From Hominenteromicrobium gallistercoris (lineage in GTDB: Bacteria > Bacillota > Clostridia > Oscillospirales > Acutalibacteraceae): DNA of 57,577 nucleotides. Position 1 is the stretch's first letter. Every line of letters begins with the position of its first letter. Shown here in pieces: positions 27,807 to 35,458 of this stretch. Location of the stretch: positions 1 through 57,577 of the forward strand of contig DWXR01000009.1 in NCBI GenBank assembly GCA_019119145.1. Reading direction: 5' to 3'. The position numbers were made by a program, and so were the translations under genes. The notes below the pieces were generated by a model that was not told where the DNA came from, did no database searches, and saw only the letters and a list, made by a program, of their open reading frames with translations.

Positions 27807-28742
27807 ATGGCAAGACGATTCAGTGAGGAGGCCCAGAGCCCGGCGGGCGAAAAGGCCCGGAAAAGCCGCCGCGCACGCGGCAGAGCCCTTGTCATCTTTT
27901 ACATATCGGCCTTTCTGGCGGTGGTGGTCGGCGCAGTGCTGCTGTGCACCTTTGTGTTTTTCCGTGTCGGCACGGTCGAGATCACCGGCGGTGCGTCCTA
28001 CCGGCAGGAGGACATTTTAAGTGTATGCAGCATTCACGAGGGCGATAACCTCGTTCTGCTGGATACCCGCGCGCGGGAGGAGGCGCTCGAATACCGCTTC
28101 CCGTACATCGAAAATGTCGAGATCCGCAAGCATATCCCGTCGACCGTGGAGGTCGTCATCACGGAGGCGGAGACGGCCTTTTCGATCGAGCGCGAGGACG
28201 GCCGCTACGTATATGTGAGCCCGGCCGGCAAGGTGCTCGAGATTGCCGACAGCCCGGCGGAAAACAGCGCGGTGGTACACGGCTGCACACCGACCAACGA
28301 GAAGCCGAGCGAGCAGGTCGCCTTTGAGAACGAAACCGCCGAACGGCTCTTCTCGGCCATCACCGACGAGATCCAGGCGCACGACCTGAAGGGCATCACG
28401 GACATCGACCTGCGCAACCAGTACGACATCACGATGACGTACGAGGGGCGCATCGTCTTCCGGTTCGGCAACTCGAACGACCTCGAGTACAAGACGCGGT
28501 TCGGCATCGGCATGCTCGTGCAGATGCAGGAGGACGGCGACCTGACCGAGGAGACGCGCGGCGAGATCGATCTGACGGTCGCGGCCGAGCAGAACAAGGG
28601 CTTCTTCCAGGAGACGCTGGACAGCGGCGAGGGCTCGACGACGGACGGCTTCGCCGGCCGGGAGACCTCCTCGGACGCTTCGGAGGACGGCGGAGACGGA
28701 ACGGAGAGCGGCGGCGAAAGCAGCACGGCGGTTGGCGAATAG
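27807..28742 (+). CDS. ftsQ: Cell division protein FtsQ/DivIB
   Basis: A 311-residue bitopic divisome protein. A basic cytosolic segment (1-30) and a membrane helix (about 32-54) lead to an extracellular POTRA domain (VGTVEITGGASYRQEDI), then a beta domain. The Glu/Ser/Gly-rich end is disordered. DivIB works with FtsL and DivIC to activate septal synthesis. ATG 27807 follows AAAGGAGG. POTRA sequences vary, so the name rests on architecture plus position before ftsZ. Confidence 0.88.
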   Translation: MARRFSEEAQSPAGEKARKSRRARGRALVIFYISAFLAVVVGAVLLCTFVFFRVGTVEITGGASYRQEDILSVCSIHEGDNLVLLDTRAREEALEYRFPYIENVEIRKHIPSTVEVVITEAETAFSIEREDGRYVYVSPAGKVLEIADSPAENSAVVHGCTPTNEKPSEQVAFENETAERLFSAITDEIQAHDLKGITDIDLRNQYDITMTYEGRIVFRFGNSNDLEYKTRFGIGMLVQMQEDGDLTEETRGEIDLTVAAEQNKGFFQETLDSGEGSTTDGFAGRETSSDASEDGGDGTESGGESSTAVGE

Positions 28743-28879
28743 CCCCGCTTTTTCCGCTGTTTTCCTGCGCCGGATTCCGGTTTTATGTCAATTTGAACGG
28801 AAGCGCCGGACAGGTTTCGCCAAAAATCGCTGTAAAGTAAAAATATTTGCCGGAAGGCGGATTTTTTGCATCTTGCATC

Positions 28880-28908
28880 TTGCATTTTTAACAGAAAAGT
28901 GTTAGATT
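28880..28908 (+). promoter_or_regulatory. Candidate promoter in the ftsQ-ftsZ gap
   Basis: TTGCAT (28880-28885), 17-bp spacer, TAGATT (28903-28908), with TATACT overlapping at 28908-28913. The TTGCATC unit occurs three times in a row from 28866, so the -35 register is ambiguous. The remaining 28743-28865 shows no gene. Confidence 0.45.
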
Positions 28909-28946
28909 ATACTGTATAAGCCACAGATTTTTTGCAGGACAGCGCA

Positions 28947-28978
28947 GCTTCTGTAAAGCCAAAGCACTTTACAGAAGC
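28947..28978 (+). promoter_or_regulatory. Perfect 12-bp hairpin in the ftsZ leader
   Basis: Arms 28947-28958 and 28967-28978 are exact reverse complements around an 8-base loop. It lies downstream of the candidate promoter and about 117 bases before the ftsZ start, with no T-run. A regulator binding site or a 5' mRNA structure are both possible. Confidence 0.6.
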
Positions 28979-29095
28979 GGAACAGACGGAGTTTTTCTGT
29001 CGCCTAGCGAAACTTCCGGCGGCAGTTTTGCATATAGCCAAGGAATCCCGCGGCCGAAAGCGGCCGAAGACCAAATCAAGGAGGAATAAAACACT

Positions 29096-30217
29096 ATGCC
29101 TTTTGAAATCGATAACATGATTGAAGAATCCCCCCAGACCATCAAGGTCGTCGGCGTCGGCGGCGGCGGCGGAAACGCTGTGAACCGCATGGTTTCGGCC
29201 GGCGTGCAGCACGTTGAGCTGGTCTGTATGAATACGGACCGTCAGGCACTTTCCCGTTCGCAGGCGAAGACCCGCGTACAGATCGGCGAAAAGAACACCC
29301 AGGGCAGAGGCGCGGGCTCGAAGCCCGAAGTCGGCGCGAAGGCCGCCGAGGAAAGCCGCGAGCTGATCGCCGCGACGCTCAAGGGCGCGGACATGGTCTT
29401 CGTCACCGCCGGCATGGGCGGCGGCACCGGCACCGGCGCTGCGCCGATTGTCGCGGAGATCGCGAAGGATATGGGCGCGCTGACCGTCGGCATTGTCACG
29501 AAGCCGTTTGCGTTTGAGGGCAAGCGCCGCATGGAGCAGGCCGAGAAGGGCATCTCCGAGCTGCGCAAGCACGTCGACTCGCTCGTCGTCATCCCGAACG
29601 AGCGCCTGAAGCTCGTCTCCGAGCAGCGCATCACGCTCGCCAACGCGTTCAGCGTGGCGGACGACGTGCTCCGCCAGGGCGTGCAGAGCATCTCCGACCT
29701 CATCCAGATCCCGGGCATCGTCAACCTCGACTTCGAGGACGTCAAGTCCATCATGCAGGATGCGGGCTACGCGCACATGGGCGTCGGCCGTGCAGCCGGC
29801 AAGGATAAGGCTGAGCAGGCCGCGATCGCCGCGATCTCCAGCCCGCTGCTCGAGACCGCGATTGCGGGCGCGAAGGGCGTCATCATCAACATCAAGTCCT
29901 CGCCGGACATCGCGCTCGACGAGATCGACACCGCTTCCCAGCTCATCACCGAGCGTGCGAGCGAGGATGCGAACATCATCTGGGGCGCCGCGTTCGACGA
30001 TTCGATGGAGGACGAGATGATGGTCACGGTCATCGCCACCGGCTTCGACGGCATGAACGGCGAGAACAACGCGAAGGCCGCTGCGCCGGCCATCAGCGAC
30101 GCCGAGCTCTTCGGCACGGCCCCGGCTGCGCCGGCTTCGAGCGACAGAGCCGTCTCGAACGTTGTCGATGACGACGATACGTTCTCGGACATCATGTCCA
30201 TCTTCAACAGAAAGTAA
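29096..30217 (+). CDS. ftsZ: Cell division GTPase FtsZ
   Basis: A 373-residue tubulin homologue that forms the Z ring. Motifs are VVGVGGGGGNAVNRM near the start, the tubulin signature GGGTGTG (residues 108-114), and T7-loop NLDFEDVKSIM. A linker (about 315-355) leads to the conserved tail DTFSDIMSIF, which binds SepF-type anchors; ftsA is not seen here. ATG 29096 follows AAGGAGG. Last gene of the cluster. Confidence 0.98.
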   Translation: MPFEIDNMIEESPQTIKVVGVGGGGGNAVNRMVSAGVQHVELVCMNTDRQALSRSQAKTRVQIGEKNTQGRGAGSKPEVGAKAAEESRELIAATLKGADMVFVTAGMGGGTGTGAAPIVAEIAKDMGALTVGIVTKPFAFEGKRRMEQAEKGISELRKHVDSLVVIPNERLKLVSEQRITLANAFSVADDVLRQGVQSISDLIQIPGIVNLDFEDVKSIMQDAGYAHMGVGRAAGKDKAEQAAIAAISSPLLETAIAGAKGVIINIKSSPDIALDEIDTASQLITERASEDANIIWGAAFDDSMEDEMMVTVIATGFDGMNGENNAKAAAPAISDAELFGTAPAAPASSDRAVSNVVDDDDTFSDIMSIFNRK

Positions 30218-30237
30218 AACCGACAGGTGAACAATAG

Positions 30238-30274
30238 GCTGAGGGTACCGGTTGCGATACCCTCAGCTTGTTTG
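30238..30274 (+). terminator. ftsZ terminator
   Basis: Perfect 10-bp arms 30238-30247 and 30258-30267, then TTGTTTGT. Confidence 0.88.
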
Positions 30275-30346
30275 TAAATTTACAGGCGGACCGCATCCGA
30301 CGCGCAGCGGCGCTTTTTCCGGCGGTCTGCAGGAAGGAAAGTTGTA

Positions 30347-30369
30347 GTGTGAAAAATACTTTTTCACAC
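30347..30369. promoter_or_regulatory. Perfect 10-bp palindrome upstream of the VOC gene
   Basis: Arms 30347-30356 (GTGTGAAAAA) and 30360-30369 are exact reverse complements around TAC. A second inverted repeat (30355-30360 with 30370-30375) overlaps it and would be mutually exclusive as RNA. No good promoter pair could be fixed, so I call it a candidate operator or leader structure. Confidence 0.55.
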
Positions 30370-30450
30370 AGTATTTGTGCCTTTGCCGCGACGGACAAAG
30401 CGGCAATCGGCTTCGCCGGCCGGCACAGAAAATAAGGAATGGTGATTTTT

Positions 30451-30846
30451 ATGCATTTGATTCAGGGTATCCACCACGTTGCGCTGAAGCCGCAGAAGGA
30501 GCAGTTTCAGAAGGTCATGGAATTCTATACGGAGATTTTGGGGCTTGAAGTTGTGCGGCGCTGGGGCGACGCGCAGTACCCCTGCGCGATGATCTCCACC
30601 GGGGACAACAGCTGCATCGAGGTGCTCCCGGTGCTGGAGGGCGAGGCGCTGCCGGCGGAAGGCAAGTTCGCGCATCTCGCGCTCGCGACCGACGACGTCG
30701 ACGCGTGCATCGAGCGCGTCCGCGCGGCCGGCTACCCGGTCACGATCGAGCCGAAGGACGTCACGCTTGCGGACCTCTCCGCGCGCATCGCGTTCTGCAC
30801 CGGCGCCTGCGGCGAAACGGTCGAGTTCTTCTGTGAGAAGGCCTGA
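30451..30846 (+). CDS. VOC (glyoxalase/bleomycin-resistance) family protein
   Basis: A 131-residue single-domain VOC protein with paired beta-alpha-beta-beta-beta modules (HHVALKPQKEQ ... EFYTEILGLEVV; HLALATDDVDACIERV). The family includes metal enzymes such as glyoxalase I and methylmalonyl-CoA epimerase and antibiotic-binding proteins. Likely metal ligands (His in HHVAL, Glu in IEVLPV, His in AHLAL, Glu in VEFF) are present. ATG 30451 has GGAATGG upstream; the ATG at 30439 overlaps that site. Substrate unknown. Confidence 0.85.
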   Translation: MHLIQGIHHVALKPQKEQFQKVMEFYTEILGLEVVRRWGDAQYPCAMISTGDNSCIEVLPVLEGEALPAEGKFAHLALATDDVDACIERVRAAGYPVTIEPKDVTLADLSARIAFCTGACGETVEFFCEKA

Positions 30847-30853
30847 GGCAGAC

Positions 30854-31042
30854 GTGGAAGACTACCAGACCTTTGATCTGGACGGCGGCGTCGCCTCGGT
30901 GGAGATCATCTGCCGTGACGGCGGCGGTGCGGAACTGGAAACGGTGACGGTCACGCCGGAAAACCCCAGCGCGGTGATCTGCTTCGACGACGGCGGGCAG
31001 ATCCTCGCAAGCCGATATCTGCGGTTTGATTGGGCAGAATAA
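30854..31042 (+). CDS. Small acidic hypothetical protein (62 aa)
   Basis: A GTG start at 30854 with GAGG six bases upstream opens a 62-residue frame, seven bases after the VOC stop. The protein is acidic and beta-prone (SVEIICRDGGGAELETVTV) with no membrane segment. I do not recognise a family. Tight spacing and a plausible ribosome site support it as a real, co-transcribed gene. Confidence 0.5.
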   Translation: MEDYQTFDLDGGVASVEIICRDGGGAELETVTVTPENPSAVICFDDGGQILASRYLRFDWAE

Positions 31043-31128
31043 GTAGAAGTTTTACAAAACGGATCGGAGCGGGGCCTGCTTGCGCGGGCTCTGCCTCTTT
31101 TTCTGATCCGCATGAAGGGAGAGATTCG

Positions 31129-32304
31129 TTGACAAACCTGATTTTGAAGCTGTTTGTGCGCGATTACAAGGATACGGAAAACCCCGCGGTGCGCGAGAAG
31201 TGCGGGCGCGTGGCGGGGCTTGTCGGCATCGTGACCAATCTGCTGCTGTTCGCGATGAAGATCGCGGTCGGCACGCTGTTCAACAGCGTCTCCATTACGG
31301 CCGACGCCGTCAACAACCTGACGGATTCCGGCTCCTCGATCGTCACACTGGTCGGATTCAAGCTCGCGGGCAAGCCGGCGGACAAGGAGCACCCGTTCGG
31401 CCATGCGCGCATCGAATACCTCTCGGGCGTGATCGTCTCGTTCATCGTAGTTTTCCTCGGGCTGCAGCTCGGGCTTTCCTCGGTGCAGAAGATCGTGTCG
31501 CCCGAGGAAAACGCATTGACGCCGGCGGCGCTGCTCGTGCTGGTCGTCTCGATCCTCGTCAAGCTCTGGCAGTGCCTGTTTTACCGCAAGGTCGGCCGGA
31601 TGATCCGCTCGGAGGCCGTGTTCGCGACCTCGAACGACAGCCGCAATGACGTGATCGCGACGACGGCAGTCCTTGTGGGCGCGGTCGTCACGATGCTGAC
31701 GCACGTCAACCTCGACGGCTACATGGGCGCGCTCGTCGCGCTGTTCATCATCGTCTCCGGCGTGCAGCTCATCATGTCCACGGCGGACCCGCTGCTCGGC
31801 CAGGCGCCGGACAGCGCGCTCGTGCACGAGATCCGCGACAAGATCCTCGCGTATGAGGGCATCATCGGCATGCACGACCTCACGGTGCACAACTACGGCG
31901 TGGGGCGCTGCTTCGCCTCGGTCCACTGCGAGGTCGACGCCGGCTGCGACATCCTCGAAAGCCATGACCGCATCGACAACATCGAGCGCGACTTTGAGAA
32001 GGATCTCGGCATCCATCTTGTCATCCACCTCGACCCGGTTGTCGTCGGCGACGCGCGGACCGACGCGTTGCGGGCGCAGGTGGAGCAGGCGGTGCGCGCG
32101 CTGTACCCGGCGGTCACGCTGCACGACTTCCGCGTCGTCTGGGGCGTGACGCATTCGAACGTCGTCTTCGACGTGGCGGTGCCGTTTGCAGAGGAGGATT
32201 CCGACGAGACGGTCAGCCGCCGGATCGGCGAGGCGGTTGCCGGCCTCGACCCGAAGTACCGCGCCGTCGTCACGGTCGACCGCGGCGGCACGGACGTCGC
32301 GTAA
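31129..32304 (+). CDS. Cation diffusion facilitator family transporter
   Basis: A 391-residue CDF exporter of divalent metals. About six membrane helices in 1-210 carry SITADAVNNLTD (transmembrane metal site) and HPFGHARIEY. A C-terminal cytosolic domain (about 215-300) and a further ~90-residue extension follow. The NNLTD in place of the usual HxxxD marks a subgroup that may prefer Mn or Fe; this is inference. The start is a TTG at 31129 with AAGGGAG upstream; the next in-frame ATG lies well inside the first helix. Confidence 0.9.
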   Translation: MTNLILKLFVRDYKDTENPAVREKCGRVAGLVGIVTNLLLFAMKIAVGTLFNSVSITADAVNNLTDSGSSIVTLVGFKLAGKPADKEHPFGHARIEYLSGVIVSFIVVFLGLQLGLSSVQKIVSPEENALTPAALLVLVVSILVKLWQCLFYRKVGRMIRSEAVFATSNDSRNDVIATTAVLVGAVVTMLTHVNLDGYMGALVALFIIVSGVQLIMSTADPLLGQAPDSALVHEIRDKILAYEGIIGMHDLTVHNYGVGRCFASVHCEVDAGCDILESHDRIDNIERDFEKDLGIHLVIHLDPVVVGDARTDALRAQVEQAVRALYPAVTLHDFRVVWGVTHSNVVFDVAVPFAEEDSDETVSRRIGEAVAGLDPKYRAVVTVDRGGTDVA

Positions 32305-32311
32305 AAAGCGC

Positions 32312-32342
32312 TTGACTTCCACTTGGGTTTAAGTTATATAAT
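32312..32342 (+). promoter_or_regulatory. MerR-type promoter before the DUF362 gene
   Basis: TTGACT (32312-32317) and TATAAT (32337-32342) are separated by 19 bp, the overlong spacer typical of MerR-family activated promoters. A dyad of form ACTT..AC....GT..AAGT (32315-32334) lies inside it. A TATATA at 17 bp gives an alternative ordinary reading. No MerR gene is in the window. Confidence 0.6.
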
Positions 32343-32440
32343 ATACCTGTAAGGAATTCCCGACGGCGGCTGTATGCGCGGTCGGGAAAGCAATATGGGC
32401 GGCTGGAAAGACGCCGCCGGAAAGCTCAGGAGGATTTGTC

Positions 32441-33307
32441 ATGAAAGCAAAGGTCTATTTCACCCGGACGATCACCCCGGAAAAGGTGCTCGAAATGTAC
32501 CGCATGCTTGGCTGCACGCTGCCGGGCAGGGTGGCTGTGAAGCTCCACTCCGGAGAGGTCGGCAACCAGAACTTCCTGCGTCCGGAATTCTGGAAGCCCG
32601 TCATCGAAGCCGTGAACGGCACGGTCGTCGAATGCAACACGGCGTATGAGGGCCAGCGCGATTCGACCGAAAAGCACAAAAAGACGATGGAAAAGCACGG
32701 CTGGAGCCGCTACTTCACCGTGGATATTCTGGACGCCGAAGGGCCGGACCTCGAGCTCGAGATCCCGAACGGAAAGGTGATCCGCAAAAACTACGTCGGC
32801 AAGGACATCCGGAACTACGACTCGATGCTCGTGCTCTCGCACTTCAAGGGGCATCCGATGGGCGGCTACGGCGGCGCGCTCAAGCAGCTCTCGATCGGCG
32901 TCGCGTCGTCCTACGGCAAGGCGTATATCCACGGCGCCGGCGAGCCGGATAAGCTCTGGACCGCCGACCACGACCTGTTCCTCGAATCGATGGCGGACGC
33001 GGCAGGCTCCGTCGTCGAGTACTTCAAGGACCGGATCGCCTATGTCAACGTCATGAAGAACATGTCGGTCGACTGTGACTGCTGCGCGGTGGCGGAGGAC
33101 CCCTGCATGCAGGACATCGGCGTGCTCGTCTCGCTCGACCCGATCGCGATCGACCAGGCCTGCCTCGACCTCGTCTATGCGTCGGACGACCCGGGCAAGG
33201 CGCACCTGATCGAGCGCATCGAGTCGAGAAACGGCGTGCACACGATCGAAGCGGCGGCGAAGCTCGGCTACGGCACGCGCGAATACGAGCTGATCGAAGT
33301 GGAATAA
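32441..33307 (+). CDS. DUF362 domain protein
   Basis: A 288-residue cytosolic protein of the DUF362 family (VAVKLHSGEVGNQNFLRPEF, SHFKGHPMGGYGGALKQLSIG). DUF362 proteins are often fused to or beside ferredoxin domains and are thought to act in redox or Fe-S-linked chemistry. This one lacks the C-terminal ferredoxin part but keeps a C-x-C-C and a following Cys (VDCDCCAVAEDPCMQD). The next gene is a ferredoxin-containing reductase, which supports a shared redox role. Exact function unknown. Confidence 0.85.
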   Translation: MKAKVYFTRTITPEKVLEMYRMLGCTLPGRVAVKLHSGEVGNQNFLRPEFWKPVIEAVNGTVVECNTAYEGQRDSTEKHKKTMEKHGWSRYFTVDILDAEGPDLELEIPNGKVIRKNYVGKDIRNYDSMLVLSHFKGHPMGGYGGALKQLSIGVASSYGKAYIHGAGEPDKLWTADHDLFLESMADAAGSVVEYFKDRIAYVNVMKNMSVDCDCCAVAEDPCMQDIGVLVSLDPIAIDQACLDLVYASDDPGKAHLIERIESRNGVHTIEAAAKLGYGTREYELIEVE

Positions 33308-33392
33308 CGCGCGGATCCCGCGCACGGAAAGGCCTTTGCTTCAATCGGCAGAGACTTTTTTCTCGATAAAAAACAAGGAGCAGTGAATCAAT

Positions 33393-34531
33393 ATGCGGTA
33401 CAGAATGCTTGGAAAAACAGGACTGAAGGTCAGCGAGATCGGCCTCGGCGGCGAATGGCTTGAGCGCCACAACGCCGAGGAGGTCAAGGCGGTCGTCGAC
33501 CGCTGCGCCGCGCTCGGCATCAACATCCTGGACTGCTGGATGTCCGAGCCGAATGTGCGCTCGAACATCGGCGCGGCGCTCGAGGGCCAGCGCGAAAAAT
33601 GGTACATTCAGGGCCACATCGGCTCGACATGGCAGAACGGGCAGTACGTCCGCACGCGCGCGCTGCCGCAGGTGAAGGCGGCGTTCGAGGACCTGCTGGC
33701 CCGGATGCGCACCGCTACATCGACCTCGGCATGATCCACTTCATCGACGAGAAGGCGGAGTTCGAGCGCGTGATGAACGGCGAGTTCATCGACTATGTGC
33801 GCAGCCTGAAGGCGGCGGGCACGATCCGCCACATCGGCCTTTCCACCCACAACCCCGACGTGGCGCGCCTTGCGGCGGAGCACGGGGAGATCGAGATGAT
33901 CCTGTTCAGCGTCAACCCCGCGTTCGACATGATGCCGGCGACGGAGCACCTCGACGACTATTTTGGTGAGTACGACGCGTCGCTCGGCGGCATCGTGCCG
34001 GAGCGCGCCGCGCTCTACCGCATCTGCGAGCAGAACGGCGTGGGCATCACGGTCATGAAGGGCTACGCCGGCGGCCGCCTGTTCACGGCGGAGCAGTCGC
34101 CGTTCGGCGTCGCGCTGACGCCGGTGCAGTGCCTGCACTATGCGCTGACGCGCCCGGCGGTCGCGAGCGTCATGGTCGGTTTCGACACGCCGGCGCACGT
34201 CGATGCGGCCGTCGCGTACGAGACGGCCACGGAGGCGGAGAAGGACTACGCGAGCGTGCTCGCGAATGCGCCGCAGCACGCCTACAGCGGCCAGTGCACC
34301 TACTGCGGCCACTGCGCGCCGTGCCCCGCGGGCATCGACATCGCGATGGTCAACAAGCTGCTCGACCTCGCCAGGATGCAGCCGGAGGTGCCGGCTTCGC
34401 TGCGCGAGCATTACGGCAGCCTTTCCGCAAACGCCGCGGACTGCATCGCCTGCGGCGGCTGCGAGACGCGCTGTCCGTTCGGCGTGCCCGTTATCGAGCG
34501 CATGGCCGAGGCGAAGGAGGTTTTCCGCTAA
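33393..34531 (+). pseudogene. Aldo/keto reductase with C-terminal 2x[4Fe-4S] domain, frameshifted
   Basis: Together two frames encode a ~379-residue aldo/keto reductase of the ferredoxin-tailed group. The first frame (33393-33734) starts MRYRMLGKTGLKVSEIGLGG; the second, to 34531, resumes at YIDLGMIHFIDE and continues with HIGLSTHNP. The tail has CTYCGHCAPCPAG and CIACGGCETRCPFG clusters. The break is at about 33714, where one lost A (ACC GAC TAC) would restore the frame; the total length is one base short of a multiple of three. A sequencing error or a recent mutation are both possible, since the rest is intact. ATG 33393 follows AAGGAG, 85 bases after the DUF362 stop. Confidence 0.85.
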
Positions 34532-34600
34532 GGGAAACCGCAGCGCTCCGGATGAAACGGCGAAAAGGCATGCATCCGAAAGCGGCCCCAAAAGAGCAAG

Positions 34601-34645
34601 AAACGCCCGCAGGCGCCGGGAAAACCGGTTAGCCTGCGGGCGTTT
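34601..34645. terminator. Bidirectional terminator between the AKR and HAD genes
   Basis: Perfect 14-bp arms 34601-34614 and 34632-34645, with an inner CCGG/CCGG pair and TTTTGT after it on the plus strand. It serves both convergent units. Confidence 0.88.
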
Positions 34646-34659
34646 TGTCTGTATTGCGT

Positions 34660-35457
34660 TTACAGGTAGGGGATGATCTCCGAAAGGTCGCGGAAAACGA
34701 GGTCGGGCGTGCCGGGCATCGTGCCGATGTCGTCCGCTTTCGATTCGCCGCTGAGCACGAGGATCGAGCACATCGGGCTGTTGTCGGCGAGCGCGATGTC
34801 GGTGTAGAGCCGGTCGCCGACGACGGCGATCTCCGATTCGGAAAGCCCGGTGTGCTTCGCGATGTAGGCGCGCGTCAGCGGGCTGGGCTTTCCGAAAAAC
34901 GGGAACGTGCGCCCGGTGGAGCCCTCGATCAGCTTCGCGATCGAGCCGCAGTCCGGGATGAAGCCGGTCTCGGTCGGGCAGTTTAGGTCGGGGTTCAGCC
35001 CGTAGGCGGGCAGTCCCGCGCGGATGAAGTCGCAGGCCTTTGCGAGCCGGTTGTACGCGAGCGTCGTGTCGAAGCCGACGAGCACCGCGTCCGGGTCGTC
35101 CTCGACGACTTTAAGGCCGAAAGCGGCGAGCTCGCGGCGCAGAAGCGGCGTACCGAGCACGAAGACCCGCGCGCCCGGATGGTGGGAAAGCATGTAGTCG
35201 GCCGCGACGCCGTTGGAGATCAGCATCCGTTCGCGGGGGACCGCAATGCCCATGCGGGCGAGCTTTTGCAGGTAGGTGTCCGTATCCTTCGAGCTGTTGT
35301 TTGTGAAGAAGCAGAAGCTGCGCCCGCTCTTTTCCACGGCGGCGAGAAAGTCCTTCGTGTAGGGGAAGAGGTTCTCGCCGAGGTAGATCGTGCCGTCCAT
35401 GTCGAGCACGAAGCAGCGAACGGACTGGAGCTTCTGCCGGATCTCCGCCGCCGTCAT
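34660..35457 (-). CDS. HAD-IIA family phosphatase (NagD/YutF-like)
   Basis: A 265-residue HAD hydrolase with nucleophile motif DMDGTIYLG (Asp-x-Asp), motif II FFTNNSS, and motif III/IV FGKPS and VVGDRLYTDI. A class II cap (about 80-175) marks the NagD/p-nitrophenyl-phosphatase group, which dephosphorylates sugar phosphates or nucleotides. Its start follows the GH36 stop by one base, so it is co-expressed with alpha-galactosidase and may act on a sugar phosphate; that link is inference. Confidence 0.9.
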   Translation of the reverse strand: MTAAEIRQKLQSVRCFVLDMDGTIYLGENLFPYTKDFLAAVEKSGRSFCFFTNNSSKDTDTYLQKLARMGIAVPRERMLISNGVAADYMLSHHPGARVFVLGTPLLRRELAAFGLKVVEDDPDAVLVGFDTTLAYNRLAKACDFIRAGLPAYGLNPDLNCPTETGFIPDCGSIAKLIEGSTGRTFPFFGKPSPLTRAYIAKHTGLSESEIAVVGDRLYTDIALADNSPMCSILVLSGESKADDIGTMPGTPDLVFRDLSEIIPYL

Positions 35458-35458
35458 C

